A stretch of DNA of 29,131 bases from NCBI GenBank assembly GCA_964606085.1, contig CAZSFD010000064.1, positions 1 to 29,131 on the forward strand, in the 5' to 3' direction. The stretch is from CAIQJJ01 sp964606085 (GTDB lineage Bacteria; Chloroflexota; Anaerolineae; Anaerolineales; UBA4823). A model generated the notes under the pieces. The model was given only the letters and a program-made list of their open reading frames with translations. It did no database searches and was not told the DNA's origin. Of the stretch, positions 19,978-28,064 are shown one piece after another (within the stretch, counting starts at the first letter, position 1; each line of letters begins with the position of its first letter). The translations under genes and the position numbers were made by a program.

Positions 19978-20682
19978 TTACTCCAGGTAAAAGGCGAATA
20001 ATTTGCTTTCTTCTTCACCCCAGGTCTCCCCAAAGACTTGCGCCACCCGGGGCAAATCTACCAGGCGTTCGATGCTGGCGCAGGCTGCCGGGTGCGGCTG
20101 CGTGCTGCCCACGCGCACGGTGAAGATGCCCATCTGACGCGCCGGGGCCAGGTTGCGCGGGCTGTCGTCGGCGAACAGGCAGCGGGCGGGGTCGCTTGCG
20201 CCGGCCAACTGCATGGCCTGTTGGTAGGCCTCGGGCAGGGGTTTGCAGATGAAGTTGATCGCTACGATATCTATGATGCCGTCGAAGCAGCCCTCCAACC
20301 CCAGGGCGGCGATCACCCGGCCGGCGTGGGCGGCGTCACCATTGGTAAACACCCAGCGTTTGCCCGGCAGGGAAAGCAGCATGGCTCGCAGCGCCGGGTC
20401 GGGAGCGAGATAATCTCGCACCGGAAGGTCATGCACGTTTTTCAGAAAATCCAGCGCATCCACCCGCTCAGGGTGGTTGAGCATCAGGCCGCGCAGTGTG
20501 CTGCCGTGCGTTTCGAAGTATTTCTGGCGAAAGCCGAACACTTCGTCTGCCGAAAAGCCCATATCATGGAGCATGTAGTGTTCCATGCGGCGGCGGATCG
20601 CCTCCCACAGGCCCGAACCGTGGTCGTAGAGCGTATCGTCGAGGTCGAAAAAGAACGTTGAAAACATTGTTGAAAACACCAT
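19978..20682 (-). CDS. HAD-family phosphatase, pyrimidine 5'-nucleotidase-like
   Basis: All four HAD motifs are present: FFFDLDDTLYD (nucleophile Asp and the +2 acid), VFTNGD, Lys in CKPLPEAY, and FADDSPRN. The cap and surrounding blocks (GSTLRGLMLNH, DALDFLKNVHDLPVRDYLAPDPALRAML, HAGRVIAALGLEGCFDGIIDI) match the Sdt1/Phm8-type pyrimidine 5'-nucleotidase group within HAD subfamily IA. The start is uncertain: ATGs occur at 20712, 20691, 20682 and 20667. That at 20682 (MVFSTMFSTFFFDLDD, 234 residues) fits a minus-strand TATAAT at 20695-20690 and avoids overlap with mutL. It is divergent from mutL and coupled to the TspO-like gene. Confidence 0.88.
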   Translation of the reverse strand: MVFSTMFSTFFFDLDDTLYDHGSGLWEAIRRRMEHYMLHDMGFSADEVFGFRQKYFETHGSTLRGLMLNHPERVDALDFLKNVHDLPVRDYLAPDPALRAMLLSLPGKRWVFTNGDAAHAGRVIAALGLEGCFDGIIDIVAINFICKPLPEAYQQAMQLAGASDPARCLFADDSPRNLAPARQMGIFTVRVGSTQPHPAACASIERLVDLPRVAQVFGETWGEEESKLFAFYLE

Positions 20683-20697
20683 GCCGACCATTATAAT
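20670..20697 (+). promoter_or_regulatory. mutL promoter, apparently giving a leaderless mRNA
   Basis: TTGAAA (20670-20675), a 16-base spacer and a consensus TATAAT (20692-20697) place the expected transcription start at about the A of the mutL ATG (20705). No Shine-Dalgarno sequence precedes mutL. The motif ATTATAAT also reads TATAAT on the other strand (20695-20690), which may serve the divergent HAD gene. Confidence 0.65.
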
Positions 20698-20704
20698 ACC
20701 CGCC

Positions 20705-22495
20705 ATGTCCATTCATCGGTTACCCCCTGAAGTTGCCTCACAGATCGCCGCCGGCGAAGTGGTCGAACGCCCCGCCTCGGTGGTCAAAGAACTGCTCGAA
20801 AACGCCCTGGATGCCGGGGCGCGCAGCGTGACGATCCGCATCGAGGGCGCCGGGCAGCGGTTGGTCGAAGTGGCCGACGACGGCAGCGGCATCCCGGCCA
20901 GTGAACTGCCCCTGGCCATCGAACGCCACGCCACCAGCAAGCTGACCGCCGCCGCCGACCTGTTCGCCATCCACACGCTCGGCTTCCGCGGCGAGGCGTT
21001 GGCCTCCATCGGCTCCGTCTCACGCCTGACGGTCACCTCCCGCCCGCCGGATGCCGAAGTGGCCGGGCGTGTGTACGTGGAAGCGGGCATGGCGGGGGGC
21101 GTCCAGCCCATCGGCGCGCCGGTGGGCACGGTGATGCGCGTCGAAGACCTGTTCTACAACGTCCCCGCCCGGCTGAAATTTCTCAAGGTAGATGCCACCG
21201 AACGCCGCCAGATTGACACCCTCGTCACCCGGTACGCTCTGGCCTACCCCCACGTGCGCTTCCATCTGATCCAGGAAGGCCGCCCGGCGCTGCAAACCAG
21301 CGGCAACGGCGACCGCCGCGAGGTGCTGGCCGCCCTCTACGGCGTGGAGGTTGCCCGTCAGATGATCGAAGTGCTGGCCGAGGAAGACATGCCCGGTGAA
21401 GAGGAATTTGCCCGCGGCGTTTTCGCCATCACTGGCTTCATCAGCCCCACCGCCATCACCCGTTCCAACCGGCGCGAGATCACCTTCTTTGTCAATGGCC
21501 GCCCCGTGCAGGATTCTTCCCTCGTCCAGGCGGTGCTGCAAGGCTATCACACCCTGCTCATGGTCGGGCGCTACCCCATTGCCATCCTGTTCCTCGAAAT
21601 GCCGCCCGCCAGCGTGGATGTCAACGTCCATCCCACCAAAGCCGAAGTGCGCTTCCGCCACGCCGACCGCGCCTTCAGCGGCGTGCAGCGGGCCGTGCGG
21701 CGGGCCTTGTTGGCGCATACCCCCGTGCCGGAATTGGCCGAGCAGATGAATTGGGAGGGGCAGGGGAGCAGGGGAGCAGAGGAGCAGGGGAGCATGGGAG
21801 CAGGGGAGCGTGGGAGCGAGGGAGCATGGGAGCCGGGGAGCGAGGCAGAGTCGTTTTCTCCCTCTCTCCCTCTCCCCCTCTCTCCCTCTCACCCCCTCTC
21901 CCCCTCTCTCCCCGTCTCCTCCGCCCCTATCCTGCGCCTCGTCGGTCAGCTTGCTGCCACCTACCTGGTTGCCGAAGGGCCAGACGGCTTGTATCTGATC
22001 GATCAGCACGCCGCCCACGAACGGGTGCTGTTCGAGAAGTTGATGGCCCAGCACGATAGCCAGATGCCCTCTCAGGCGCTGCTCTCACCCGCCGTGGTAG
22101 AATTGCCGCCCGCCAGCGCCCGCCTGCTGACCGATCAGTTGCCCGTCCTGGCGCACCTCGGTTTCGACGTGGAACCCTTCGGCCACGCCGCCTTTCTGGT
22201 GCGCGCGCTGCCGCAACTGCTCGCCAGGATGAACCCCGCCGCCGCCTTGCACGTGCTGGTCGAAGATTTCGAGGAAGACGAAACGCCCCTGCAAGCTGAA
22301 ATCGAGGCCAAGATCATCGCCCGCGTGTGCAAGCGCGCCGCCGTCAAGGCCGGGCAAACGCTCTCCCCCGAAGAACAGCGCGCCCTGCTCAACGACCTCG
22401 AAGCCTGCCAATCGCCCCGCACCTGCCCCCACGGCCGCCCGACCATGATCCACCTTTCGGTGAACATGCTCGAACGGCAGTTTGGGCGCAAGTAG
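20705..22495 (+). CDS. mutL: DNA mismatch repair protein MutL (endonuclease type)
   Basis: This 596-residue protein opens with the GHKL ATPase motifs of MutL: IAAGEVVERPASVVKELLENALDAGA, VADDGSGI, RHATSKL, LGFRGEALASI, then the VNVHPTKAEVRF end of the N-terminal domain. The C-terminal domain holds the latent endonuclease site: DQHAAHERVLFE at 433-444 (DQHA-x2-E-x4-E), CKRAAVKAG, and the metal-binding CPHGRP near the end. It should nick DNA itself during repair, as in organisms without MutH. The linker (about 349-409) is unusual: a repeat-derived stretch of Gly/Ser/Glu then Ser/Pro/Leu. The ATG at 20705 follows the promoter spacing and the canonical start of the family. MutS is not in the window. 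Confidence 0.97.
   Translation: MSIHRLPPEVASQIAAGEVVERPASVVKELLENALDAGARSVTIRIEGAGQRLVEVADDGSGIPASELPLAIERHATSKLTAAADLFAIHTLGFRGEALASIGSVSRLTVTSRPPDAEVAGRVYVEAGMAGGVQPIGAPVGTVMRVEDLFYNVPARLKFLKVDATERRQIDTLVTRYALAYPHVRFHLIQEGRPALQTSGNGDRREVLAALYGVEVARQMIEVLAEEDMPGEEEFARGVFAITGFISPTAITRSNRREITFFVNGRPVQDSSLVQAVLQGYHTLLMVGRYPIAILFLEMPPASVDVNVHPTKAEVRFRHADRAFSGVQRAVRRALLAHTPVPELAEQMNWEGQGSRGAEEQGSMGAGERGSEGAWEPGSEAESFSPSLPLPLSPSHPLSPSLPVSSAPILRLVGQLAATYLVAEGPDGLYLIDQHAAHERVLFEKLMAQHDSQMPSQALLSPAVVELPPASARLLTDQLPVLAHLGFDVEPFGHAAFLVRALPQLLARMNPAAALHVLVEDFEEDETPLQAEIEAKIIARVCKRAAVKAGQTLSPEEQRALLNDLEACQSPRTCPHGRPTMIHLSVNMLERQFGRK
21753..21928. repeat. Purine/pyrimidine minisatellite inside the mutL linker
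   Basis: A G-rich part (21753-21846), built of GGGAGCAG/GGGAGCGT-like units, is followed by a CT-rich part (21858-21928), built of CCCTCTCT/CCCCTCTC units. It is in frame and encodes the MutL interdomain linker. The CT-rich half resembles the tracts at 16906-16953 and 22523-22566. The two halves can partly pair with each other. Confidence 0.85.
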
Positions 22496-22566
22496 CAAGT
22501 AGCAGGTGGCAGGTGGCAGGTTACTCCCCCTCTCCCCCTCTCACCCCTTCACCCTCTCCCCCCCCC
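22488..22566 (+). repeat. Two-part repeat at the mutL-EamA junction
   Basis: Five heptamers (22488-22522: GCAAGTA twice, GCAGGTG twice, GCAGGTT) are followed by a CT-rich tract (22523-22566) running directly into the EamA gene ATG. The mutL stop TAG (22493-22495) lies across the first and second heptamers, as at fabF. Confidence 0.88.
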
Positions 22567-23478
22567 ATGTCTCAACGCCTCCGTTCTGATCTGATCCTCC
22601 TCTTCACCGCTGTCATTTGGGGCAGTGCTTTTGTGGCGCAGCGCGTGGCGGCTGAGCATATTGGCACGTTTTTGTTCAATGCGCTGCGTTTTTTGTTGGG
22701 GGCGGCGTTACTGCTGCCGTTTGCCGGGTTGAAGCGCAATCTCAATCGGCAGAATATCCTCGGGCCGCTGCTGGCGGGGGTGATTCTGTTTACGGCCAGC
22801 GCCTTGCAGCAGGCCGGCTTGCAGTACACCACGGCGGGCAATGCCGGCTTCATCACCAGCCTGTATGTCGTGTTGGTGCCGGTGCTGCTGGTGATCTTCT
22901 TTCGTCAGCCGGTGCGTTGGTTGGTGTGGCCGGCGGTGGGGCTGGCGATGATCGGGGCGCTGCTGCTCAGCACGGGCGGGCAAGGGTTTCGCCTCGCCCC
23001 TGGCGACGGCCTGGAACTGATCGGTGCGGGCGTGTGGGCGCTGCATGTGATCGTGGTGGATCATTTTTCCAAGCGTATGAAGGCGTTGTCACTTTCGGTG
23101 GGGCAGTTCATCGTCGCCGCCGCGCTCAACCTGGTTGTCGGTCTCAGCTTCGAGCGCCATACCTTGCCCGGCGTGGCGACGGCGTGGTGGACGGTGGCCT
23201 ATATTGCCGTCTTCTCGACCGCCATCGGGTACACGCTGCAAATCGTCGGCCAGCGCCACGCCCCGCCCACCGATGCGGCGCTGATCATGAGCCTGGAATC
23301 GGTCTTTGCGGCCATTTTTGGGGCGTTGTTGCTGGCTGAAGTGCTGAACGCCATGCAGATCATCGGGTGCGTGCTGATTTTGGGTGGGGTCGTGTTGGCC
23401 CAGATACGCCCGGCGCCAATCACGCCAACGATGCCAGCGGCCATCCCCGTTGATGTGGAGGGTGAAGATGTCCAATAG
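22567..23478 (+). CDS. EamA/DMT-family transporter
   Basis: The 303-residue protein has the ten-helix, two-repeat layout of drug/metabolite transporters of the EamA (RhaT-like) type. The first half begins SDLILLFTAVIWGSAFVAQRVAAEHIGTFLFNALRFLLGAALLLP with QYTTAGNAGFITSLYVVLVPVL. The second half begins GDGLELIGAGVWALHVIVVDHF and ends with TDAALIMSLESVFAAIFGALLLAEVLNAMQIIGCVLILGGVVLA, the typical last helices. The substrate cannot be predicted. The start is the ATG at 22567, since upstream in-frame sequence is repeat and mutL tail. It has a C-only stretch instead of a Shine-Dalgarno sequence, so initiation probably depends on translation of mutL or on an unstructured leader. It overlaps the next gene by 11 bases. 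Confidence 0.9.
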   Translation: MSQRLRSDLILLFTAVIWGSAFVAQRVAAEHIGTFLFNALRFLLGAALLLPFAGLKRNLNRQNILGPLLAGVILFTASALQQAGLQYTTAGNAGFITSLYVVLVPVLLVIFFRQPVRWLVWPAVGLAMIGALLLSTGGQGFRLAPGDGLELIGAGVWALHVIVVDHFSKRMKALSLSVGQFIVAAALNLVVGLSFERHTLPGVATAWWTVAYIAVFSTAIGYTLQIVGQRHAPPTDAALIMSLESVFAAIFGALLLAEVLNAMQIIGCVLILGGVVLAQIRPAPITPTMPAAIPVDVEGEDVQ

Positions 23479-24004
23479 CGATTGTCGAATCCAGATTGCC
23501 CGTAATGGCGAACTGCCGCCAAACCGCCAGGCCGAGCTGGATGCCTTGCTCGCATCCGTTTTTGCCGACGATGTGGCTGCCGACGGCGGCTTGCAATGGT
23601 CGCTTACCGATTGGAACGTGTTGGCCTATGTGGGTGATGTGCTGGTTTCCAATGTCGAGATTCTCACCCGCGTGATCACCGTCGCTGGCGATGCCCTGCG
23701 CATCGGCGGCATTGGCGGCGTTGCCACGCTGCCCGCATATCGGCGGCGGGGCTATGCCAGCCAGGCTATGCACCGCGCCGCCGATTTTATGCGCGACAAC
23801 CTCGGCCTCGAGTTTGCCCTGCTGGTGTGCGGCCCCGAACGCCAGCCGCTGTACGCCAGCCTCGGTTGGCAGACGGTGAGCGGCCCAATGTTCTTCGACC
23901 AGCCCGGCGGCAAGCAGCAATTCAACGATGTGGTGATGATCCGCACCCTGACCGGCAAGCCCTGGCCCGCCGGCCCGATTGATCTGATGGGCCTGCCGTG
24001 GTAG
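23468..24004 (+). CDS. GNAT-family N-acetyltransferase
   Basis: The 178 residues have the GNAT fold order, with the acetyl-CoA-binding segment IGGIGGVATLPAYRRRGYASQAMHRAADFM (R/Q-x-x-G-x-G/A equivalent RRRGYA), the following ALLVCGPERQPLYASLGW, and a C-terminal strand. The spacing resembles the Eis/AAC(2')-like branch, which acetylates amino groups on small molecules; the substrate is unknown. The ATG at 23468 lies inside the end of the EamA gene and has GGAGGGTGAAG directly upstream, a good ribosome-binding site, which fixes the start. Longer frames upstream belong to the transporter. It ends 21 bases before a convergent gene. Confidence 0.88.
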   Translation: MSNSDCRIQIARNGELPPNRQAELDALLASVFADDVAADGGLQWSLTDWNVLAYVGDVLVSNVEILTRVITVAGDALRIGGIGGVATLPAYRRRGYASQAMHRAADFMRDNLGLEFALLVCGPERQPLYASLGWQTVSGPMFFDQPGGKQQFNDVVMIRTLTGKPWPAGPIDLMGLPW

Positions 24005-24025
24005 GTTTGGCGCATCGGCTGGCTG

Positions 24026-26467
24026 CTACGCCAGCAGCACATCCACCTGGCACGGCCCAGGCAACTCGACGACGAAATCTACATAGCGCGACTCTTCGAT
24101 CAGGCTGACCGCGAAGCCGACCGACTGATCATTCACCAGGATGCCCTCGACGCCTTTGGCCGCCTCCGGCAGCAGCAGGTGGCACAGGCAGGTCTCGCCG
24201 GAACCGGTGATGTGGAGGGTGAGGCGTGTTGCGTAAACCTGGTAGCGGTAGGCGATGTAGCCGTTGGATGCGGGGTAATGGATGACAGCTTCGGCCTGGT
24301 TTACGTCTGCGGCGGGCCAGCGCGGCGAGAGGAACGCCTCGCTGAAGGCGGTGCCACGATCCACCACACCCACCAGGCCCTCGATCAGCGCATAAACTAC
24401 CGCCGCCGCGCCCCACTGATCGGGAATGCCAAACGAGATCGGGTCAGCGGGGAAATAAACGGGGGTGTCGCTGAGCGTCAGGCCCAGCACGAACCACAGC
24501 GTGCCACCATCCGCCGCCTTCAACCCGAGGCTGCGGATTTCTTTTTCGGGGTGGGGGTTATCCAGCCCGTAGGCCGTTACCTGCATGTTGAGGTGCTGGG
24601 GGTGGTTGGCGCGCCAGGCCACGGCGGCGCGGCGTTTATCGTGCTTGTCGTAGTGCAGTTCGGGGTAGTCCCAATGGCTGATGACGAGGGCGTTTTCGCC
24701 ATCTTTGACCAGTTTGCTGTAAGCAGTTCCATCGGCATAGTTGAGTACAATCGTGCCGCCCACGCCGCTCTGGATGCGCGCCAGGGTGTGCAAGAAGTAG
24801 ATGCAGGCGGCTTTGCGGGCGAGGGGAATTTCCATTTCCTGCGCATAGCCAGGGCGGTCGGAGATTGCCAGCGCTCCTTGCACGTCAAATGGCACGCCGG
24901 CGAAGGTTCGCTGGTGGGCGGGAAATTCGCTCAGGTTGGGGTGTTCGTCGCGCTGCCAGTCGGCGGCGGTGGGCGTGTTGCGCAGGGTGGCGTCGGCGTT
25001 GGCGTGGGGGGCGAGGTCGAGCGGGGTGAAGCGGGCCGCCGGCGGCAGGGGGTACGCCCCGGTGTAAGCGCAGTGCAGGTATTGGGTCGGCCGCGCCAGG
25101 CCGAGCAATCGGCGCAAAATATCCACGCCGTAGGTTTCGCTGCCATGCTCGAAGGCGCCATGCGCCAGTTCACCGGCTACGATGGGGGTGACGCTGGCGT
25201 TCATATATTGCCAGAGGGCGTTGTGTCCGCCGTAGCCTTTTTGGAAGGGTGGGTAGATGGTGTACCACTCGCCGGGCGAGCCGGGGGGCAGGTTATCTTG
25301 CAAATCCTGGTAGGTTTGCAGGATGGCGACGGCCTGTTCGTGTTCGATGCCGCGGTTGAGCGAGTAGGCGTTGGAGAGCGAGATTTGCGTGCTTTCATCT
25401 ACGCCGAGATCACGGACGTGGTGGGGGTCTTCGGGGACGTGGTGGGTGAAGAAGCGTCCGTTCCAACTGATTTCATCGAGGCGCTGGCGGATGTCGCTGG
25501 CACGCTGGCGGTAGCGCAGGGCTTCGTCGTCGCGCCCGGCGTGTTCGAGCATTTCGGCCAGGTAGCCGCAGGCGGCGGCGTAGCCGGTGTTATCGCCGAA
25601 CATGATCCCAAATTTGGTCTTTTCGGGGTGGACGGCCATGGGGTCGGGCCAGCCGACGAAATCGCTGAGGCAGTCGGCGTCGTTTTGGAAATCCCAGGTA
25701 TCAATGGTGTGGCCGCGCTTGAGCAGGCCAAACTGACTCGACCAGCGGTAGGGGCTGGTGACGCTGTATTCGAGCGCTTTGCTGGCGGCGTCGAGGCAGG
25801 CGGCCATCCAGCCATCGTCGGCGGTGGCTTTCCAGGTGTAGTAGAGGCCCTCCACGAACAGGTATTCCACGTCGTTTTCGATGGGGATGCGGGTGAATTG
25901 GGCCGTGCCATCGTCGAAGGTATGCTCGAACCCGCCGTAGCGGAAGCGTTTGCCCCAGTGGTTGTCTTCACGGCTGGGCGGGCGGCGGCGGTGGACGTTG
26001 TCCCAGATCATGCCATCTTCGCGCTGGCTGTCGCGGTAGAGTTCGATGCCGTCGTAGAGTTTGGCCTCGAAGTATTTCATGCCCTTGAGGGTGTGGACGT
26101 GGTCGCGCAGCCAGGGGACGAAGAAGTAGTAGGTGCGCCCGTTGTAGTGGATCAGGTGCGGCATGGGTTCGTCGGTCATGGTGCGGTAGAGCAGATCGAG
26201 CAGTTCGGCGAACTCGCCGCTCGCTTCGCTCAGGCGGGTGCGCGCCTCCACACGGAAGCGCAGGGTCTCACCGCTTTCGAGGTGGGTGACGGTGTGCAGC
26301 CCCAACGCCCCGCCGATGGTGAAGGTGAGTTCGGGCGTGGTTGCGGTGTGGAGGTAGGCGCGGCCATAGGCATCGCAAACGGTGAGGCTGCCGGGGGGAA
26401 GTTCGCGCAGGGTGAGGCGGGTAAGCGGTTCGTGGCGTGTGCCGGGCAGGGTATTGGAAATGTACAT
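24026..26467 (-). CDS. Large (alpha/alpha)6 glycosidase-like protein
   Basis: The 813-residue protein lacks a signal peptide and is probably cytoplasmic. Residues about 1-75 are a small beta-domain. Residues about 85-520 look like a six-hairpin (alpha/alpha)6 barrel of the glycosidase/debranching type: PWLRDHVHTLKGMKYFEAKLYDGIELYRDSQREDGMIWDN, NDVEYLFVEGLYYTWKATADDGW, GIMFGDNTGYAAACGYLAEML, EISWNGRFFTHHV, GGHNALWQYMNASVTPIVAGEL. A beta-rich region (about 555-813) follows, with FAGVPFDVQGAL near its start. The family cannot be fixed by eye. Acidic residues around WLRDH and DNVH are catalytic candidates. AGGAG lies seven bases before the ATG, inside the transposase remnant. Confidence 0.65.
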   Translation of the reverse strand: MYISNTLPGTRHEPLTRLTLRELPPGSLTVCDAYGRAYLHTATTPELTFTIGGALGLHTVTHLESGETLRFRVEARTRLSEASGEFAELLDLLYRTMTDEPMPHLIHYNGRTYYFFVPWLRDHVHTLKGMKYFEAKLYDGIELYRDSQREDGMIWDNVHRRRPPSREDNHWGKRFRYGGFEHTFDDGTAQFTRIPIENDVEYLFVEGLYYTWKATADDGWMAACLDAASKALEYSVTSPYRWSSQFGLLKRGHTIDTWDFQNDADCLSDFVGWPDPMAVHPEKTKFGIMFGDNTGYAAACGYLAEMLEHAGRDDEALRYRQRASDIRQRLDEISWNGRFFTHHVPEDPHHVRDLGVDESTQISLSNAYSLNRGIEHEQAVAILQTYQDLQDNLPPGSPGEWYTIYPPFQKGYGGHNALWQYMNASVTPIVAGELAHGAFEHGSETYGVDILRRLLGLARPTQYLHCAYTGAYPLPPAARFTPLDLAPHANADATLRNTPTAADWQRDEHPNLSEFPAHQRTFAGVPFDVQGALAISDRPGYAQEMEIPLARKAACIYFLHTLARIQSGVGGTIVLNYADGTAYSKLVKDGENALVISHWDYPELHYDKHDKRRAAVAWRANHPQHLNMQVTAYGLDNPHPEKEIRSLGLKAADGGTLWFVLGLTLSDTPVYFPADPISFGIPDQWGAAAVVYALIEGLVGVVDRGTAFSEAFLSPRWPAADVNQAEAVIHYPASNGYIAYRYQVYATRLTLHITGSGETCLCHLLLPEAAKGVEGILVNDQSVGFAVSLIEESRYVDFVVELPGPCQVDVLLA

Positions 26468-26470
26468 GGG

Positions 26471-26836
26471 TTACTCCTGGATGGTATCTCGGTTGAAGCG
26501 GTTGGGCGGGGCGGCGGGGTGAAGCTGGTCTGCTTCCCATTGGCGAGGGTTGTTTTCGATGTAGGCCCAGATGCGCTTGAAATGGGTTTTGTCGCGGACG
26601 ATGCTTTCGTAATCATTGCGCTGCCAGATAGGGGATTTCTCGTTAGCGGGCAAGGCCCAAACGCACTTGGTGATGCGCGATTTGAATTGCCCGATGATGG
26701 CACCCAATGAACCGGATGGCGGGCCGTTGGGCCGTGGGGATTGTTGAGGCGACCCGTCGGGGCCATCGGGCGTGTCTTCTGGCACATGCTCTATGCCAGA
26801 AAAGGTTTGAGTCTGTCCCTGAAGGGTCGCCCCGAC
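26471..26836 (-). pseudogene. Truncated REP-associated (RAYT/IS200-like) transposase
   Basis: The open minus-strand frame ends with SGSLGAIIGQFKSRITKCVW...PIWQRNDYESIVRDKTHFKRIWAYIENNPRQWEAD. This matches the C-terminal half of Y1/RAYT transposases, including the catalytic Tyr in 'WQRNYYEHIIRD'-type motifs. The N-terminal part with the HUH metal site is absent. Upstream the frame reads IVVGATLQGQTQT, typical low-complexity repeat coding, and runs into the end of the URO-D 2 gene in another frame. It is a fragment and cannot transpose. Its 3' end holds the Shine-Dalgarno sequence of the glycosidase-like gene. Confidence 0.8.
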
Positions 26837-28062
26837 TACAATTCGCCCGCCGCGCGGTACATGGCAATCACCTTCTCTGGTTCAATCTCGGCCAAAATGT
26901 TGTGGATGTTGCAAAACACATACCCGCCATCCTGCCGCAGATAATCCACCACATCGGCGGTCTCGCGCGCCACATCATCCACCGACCCCAGGGGCAGCGT
27001 GGCCTGGGCGTTGACGCCGCCGCCCCACAGGGCGATGCGCCCGCGGGCCTTGTCCTTCCACTCCCGGTAGCTGTGGCTTCCCGCCGACCACTGCACCGGG
27101 TTGAGCACATCGAACCCGGCTTCGATGATCAGGTCGATCAGATCGTAGACCGCGCCGCAGCAGTGCAGGAAGCGTTTGACCTGCGGGGCGTGGGTGTGCA
27201 TGGCGTCGTTGATGCGGCGGTAGTAGGGCAAAAACAGCTTCTTGAAGGTGCGCGGCGAAGCGAACAGGTTGGTCTGCGTGCCCCAGTCGTCGGCGGCCAT
27301 CATCGCCACATCCACATACTCGGCAATTTCGGGCATGAGCGCACGGATGTTGTATTCGGAACGGGCGGTGACGATTTCGTGCAGTTCGGCCACGTAATCT
27401 GGCTCAGTGAGGCACAGCATGGGGAAGATGGCTACGCCCTGGTGGGCGCCGATGCCCATCCACGCTTGCAATGCGCCATCGTTGAAAAAGACTGCCCGGT
27501 CGCTCGCTTCGCGTACGCGCTGGCACAACTCGCGGATGGCGATCACCTGCTCGTCGCGGATATAGCTGGCTTCCACATCTTTGCGGAACTGAGCCAGATC
27601 GAACTTGGGCAAATCGGCTGAGAGATCGAGCGGCTGCCCGCCGTGTTCGTCATCGAAGACGGTCGATTCGATCACCATGCGTTGGCGGCCGCGCTGAAGG
27701 ATCGTGCCATCGGGCAGCGCTTCGAAATTTTGCGGCCAGCGCACCTGGGCGGGGAGTCGCCCGTTGAAATCGTAGTCGTGCCACAGGTCGGCTTGCGCTT
27801 CGAGCGGCAGGGCGTTGGTGACGCCATCGAGAATGGTGACGACATCCACGCCGAGAGCATCCAGCACGTCGAGATCGGGGAGAGCCAGCATTTGGCCGGT
27901 ATCTTCCACCCGCGGGCGGCGCGGCGGCAGGCCGAGGGCGGCGATCAATTTGGGATAGGCGAAGGCACTGATGGATGTGGATCGCATGCCGCCCATATCT
28001 TTCGGGACCCGGGCGGTGGGTTGGTGGGAGAGGGATTGGAGGACGAGGGTGCGGGAGGACAT
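26836..28062 (-). CDS. Uroporphyrinogen decarboxylase-family protein 2 (His-x-Cys type)
   Basis: The 408 residues belong to the URO-D/MtaA-like TIM-barrel family: MSSRTLVLQSLSHQPTARVPKDMGG at the start, FFNDGALQAWMGIGAHQG in the middle, ADDWGTQTNLFASPRTFKKLFLPYYRRI, then FLHCCGAVYDLIDLIIEAGFDVLNPVQ and the C-terminal YVFCNIHNILAEIEPEKVIAMY. HCCG gives a His-x-Cys pair and YVFCN a later Cys. That spacing matches the zinc/thiol-binding residues of corrinoid-dependent methyltransferases, so methyl transfer is a reasonable prediction. URO-D 1 lacks these residues. No corrinoid protein is nearby. The ATG directly follows a repeat with no Shine-Dalgarno sequence. Six bases separate it from the Rieske gene. 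Confidence 0.85.
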   Translation of the reverse strand: MSSRTLVLQSLSHQPTARVPKDMGGMRSTSISAFAYPKLIAALGLPPRRPRVEDTGQMLALPDLDVLDALGVDVVTILDGVTNALPLEAQADLWHDYDFNGRLPAQVRWPQNFEALPDGTILQRGRQRMVIESTVFDDEHGGQPLDLSADLPKFDLAQFRKDVEASYIRDEQVIAIRELCQRVREASDRAVFFNDGALQAWMGIGAHQGVAIFPMLCLTEPDYVAELHEIVTARSEYNIRALMPEIAEYVDVAMMAADDWGTQTNLFASPRTFKKLFLPYYRRINDAMHTHAPQVKRFLHCCGAVYDLIDLIIEAGFDVLNPVQWSAGSHSYREWKDKARGRIALWGGGVNAQATLPLGSVDDVARETADVVDYLRQDGGYVFCNIHNILAEIEPEKVIAMYRAAGEL

Positions 28063-28064
28063 AA

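Noticed and set aside
22327..22566. N-terminal extension of the EamA transporter
   Set aside because: It is the mutL 3' end and the repeat read in another frame.
24179..26710. Plus-strand open frame of 843 codons opposite the glycosidase-like gene
   Set aside because: It is an antisense shadow; its product is Gly/Val/Ala-rich with no known fold, while the minus strand has a coherent protein with a good ribosome-binding site.
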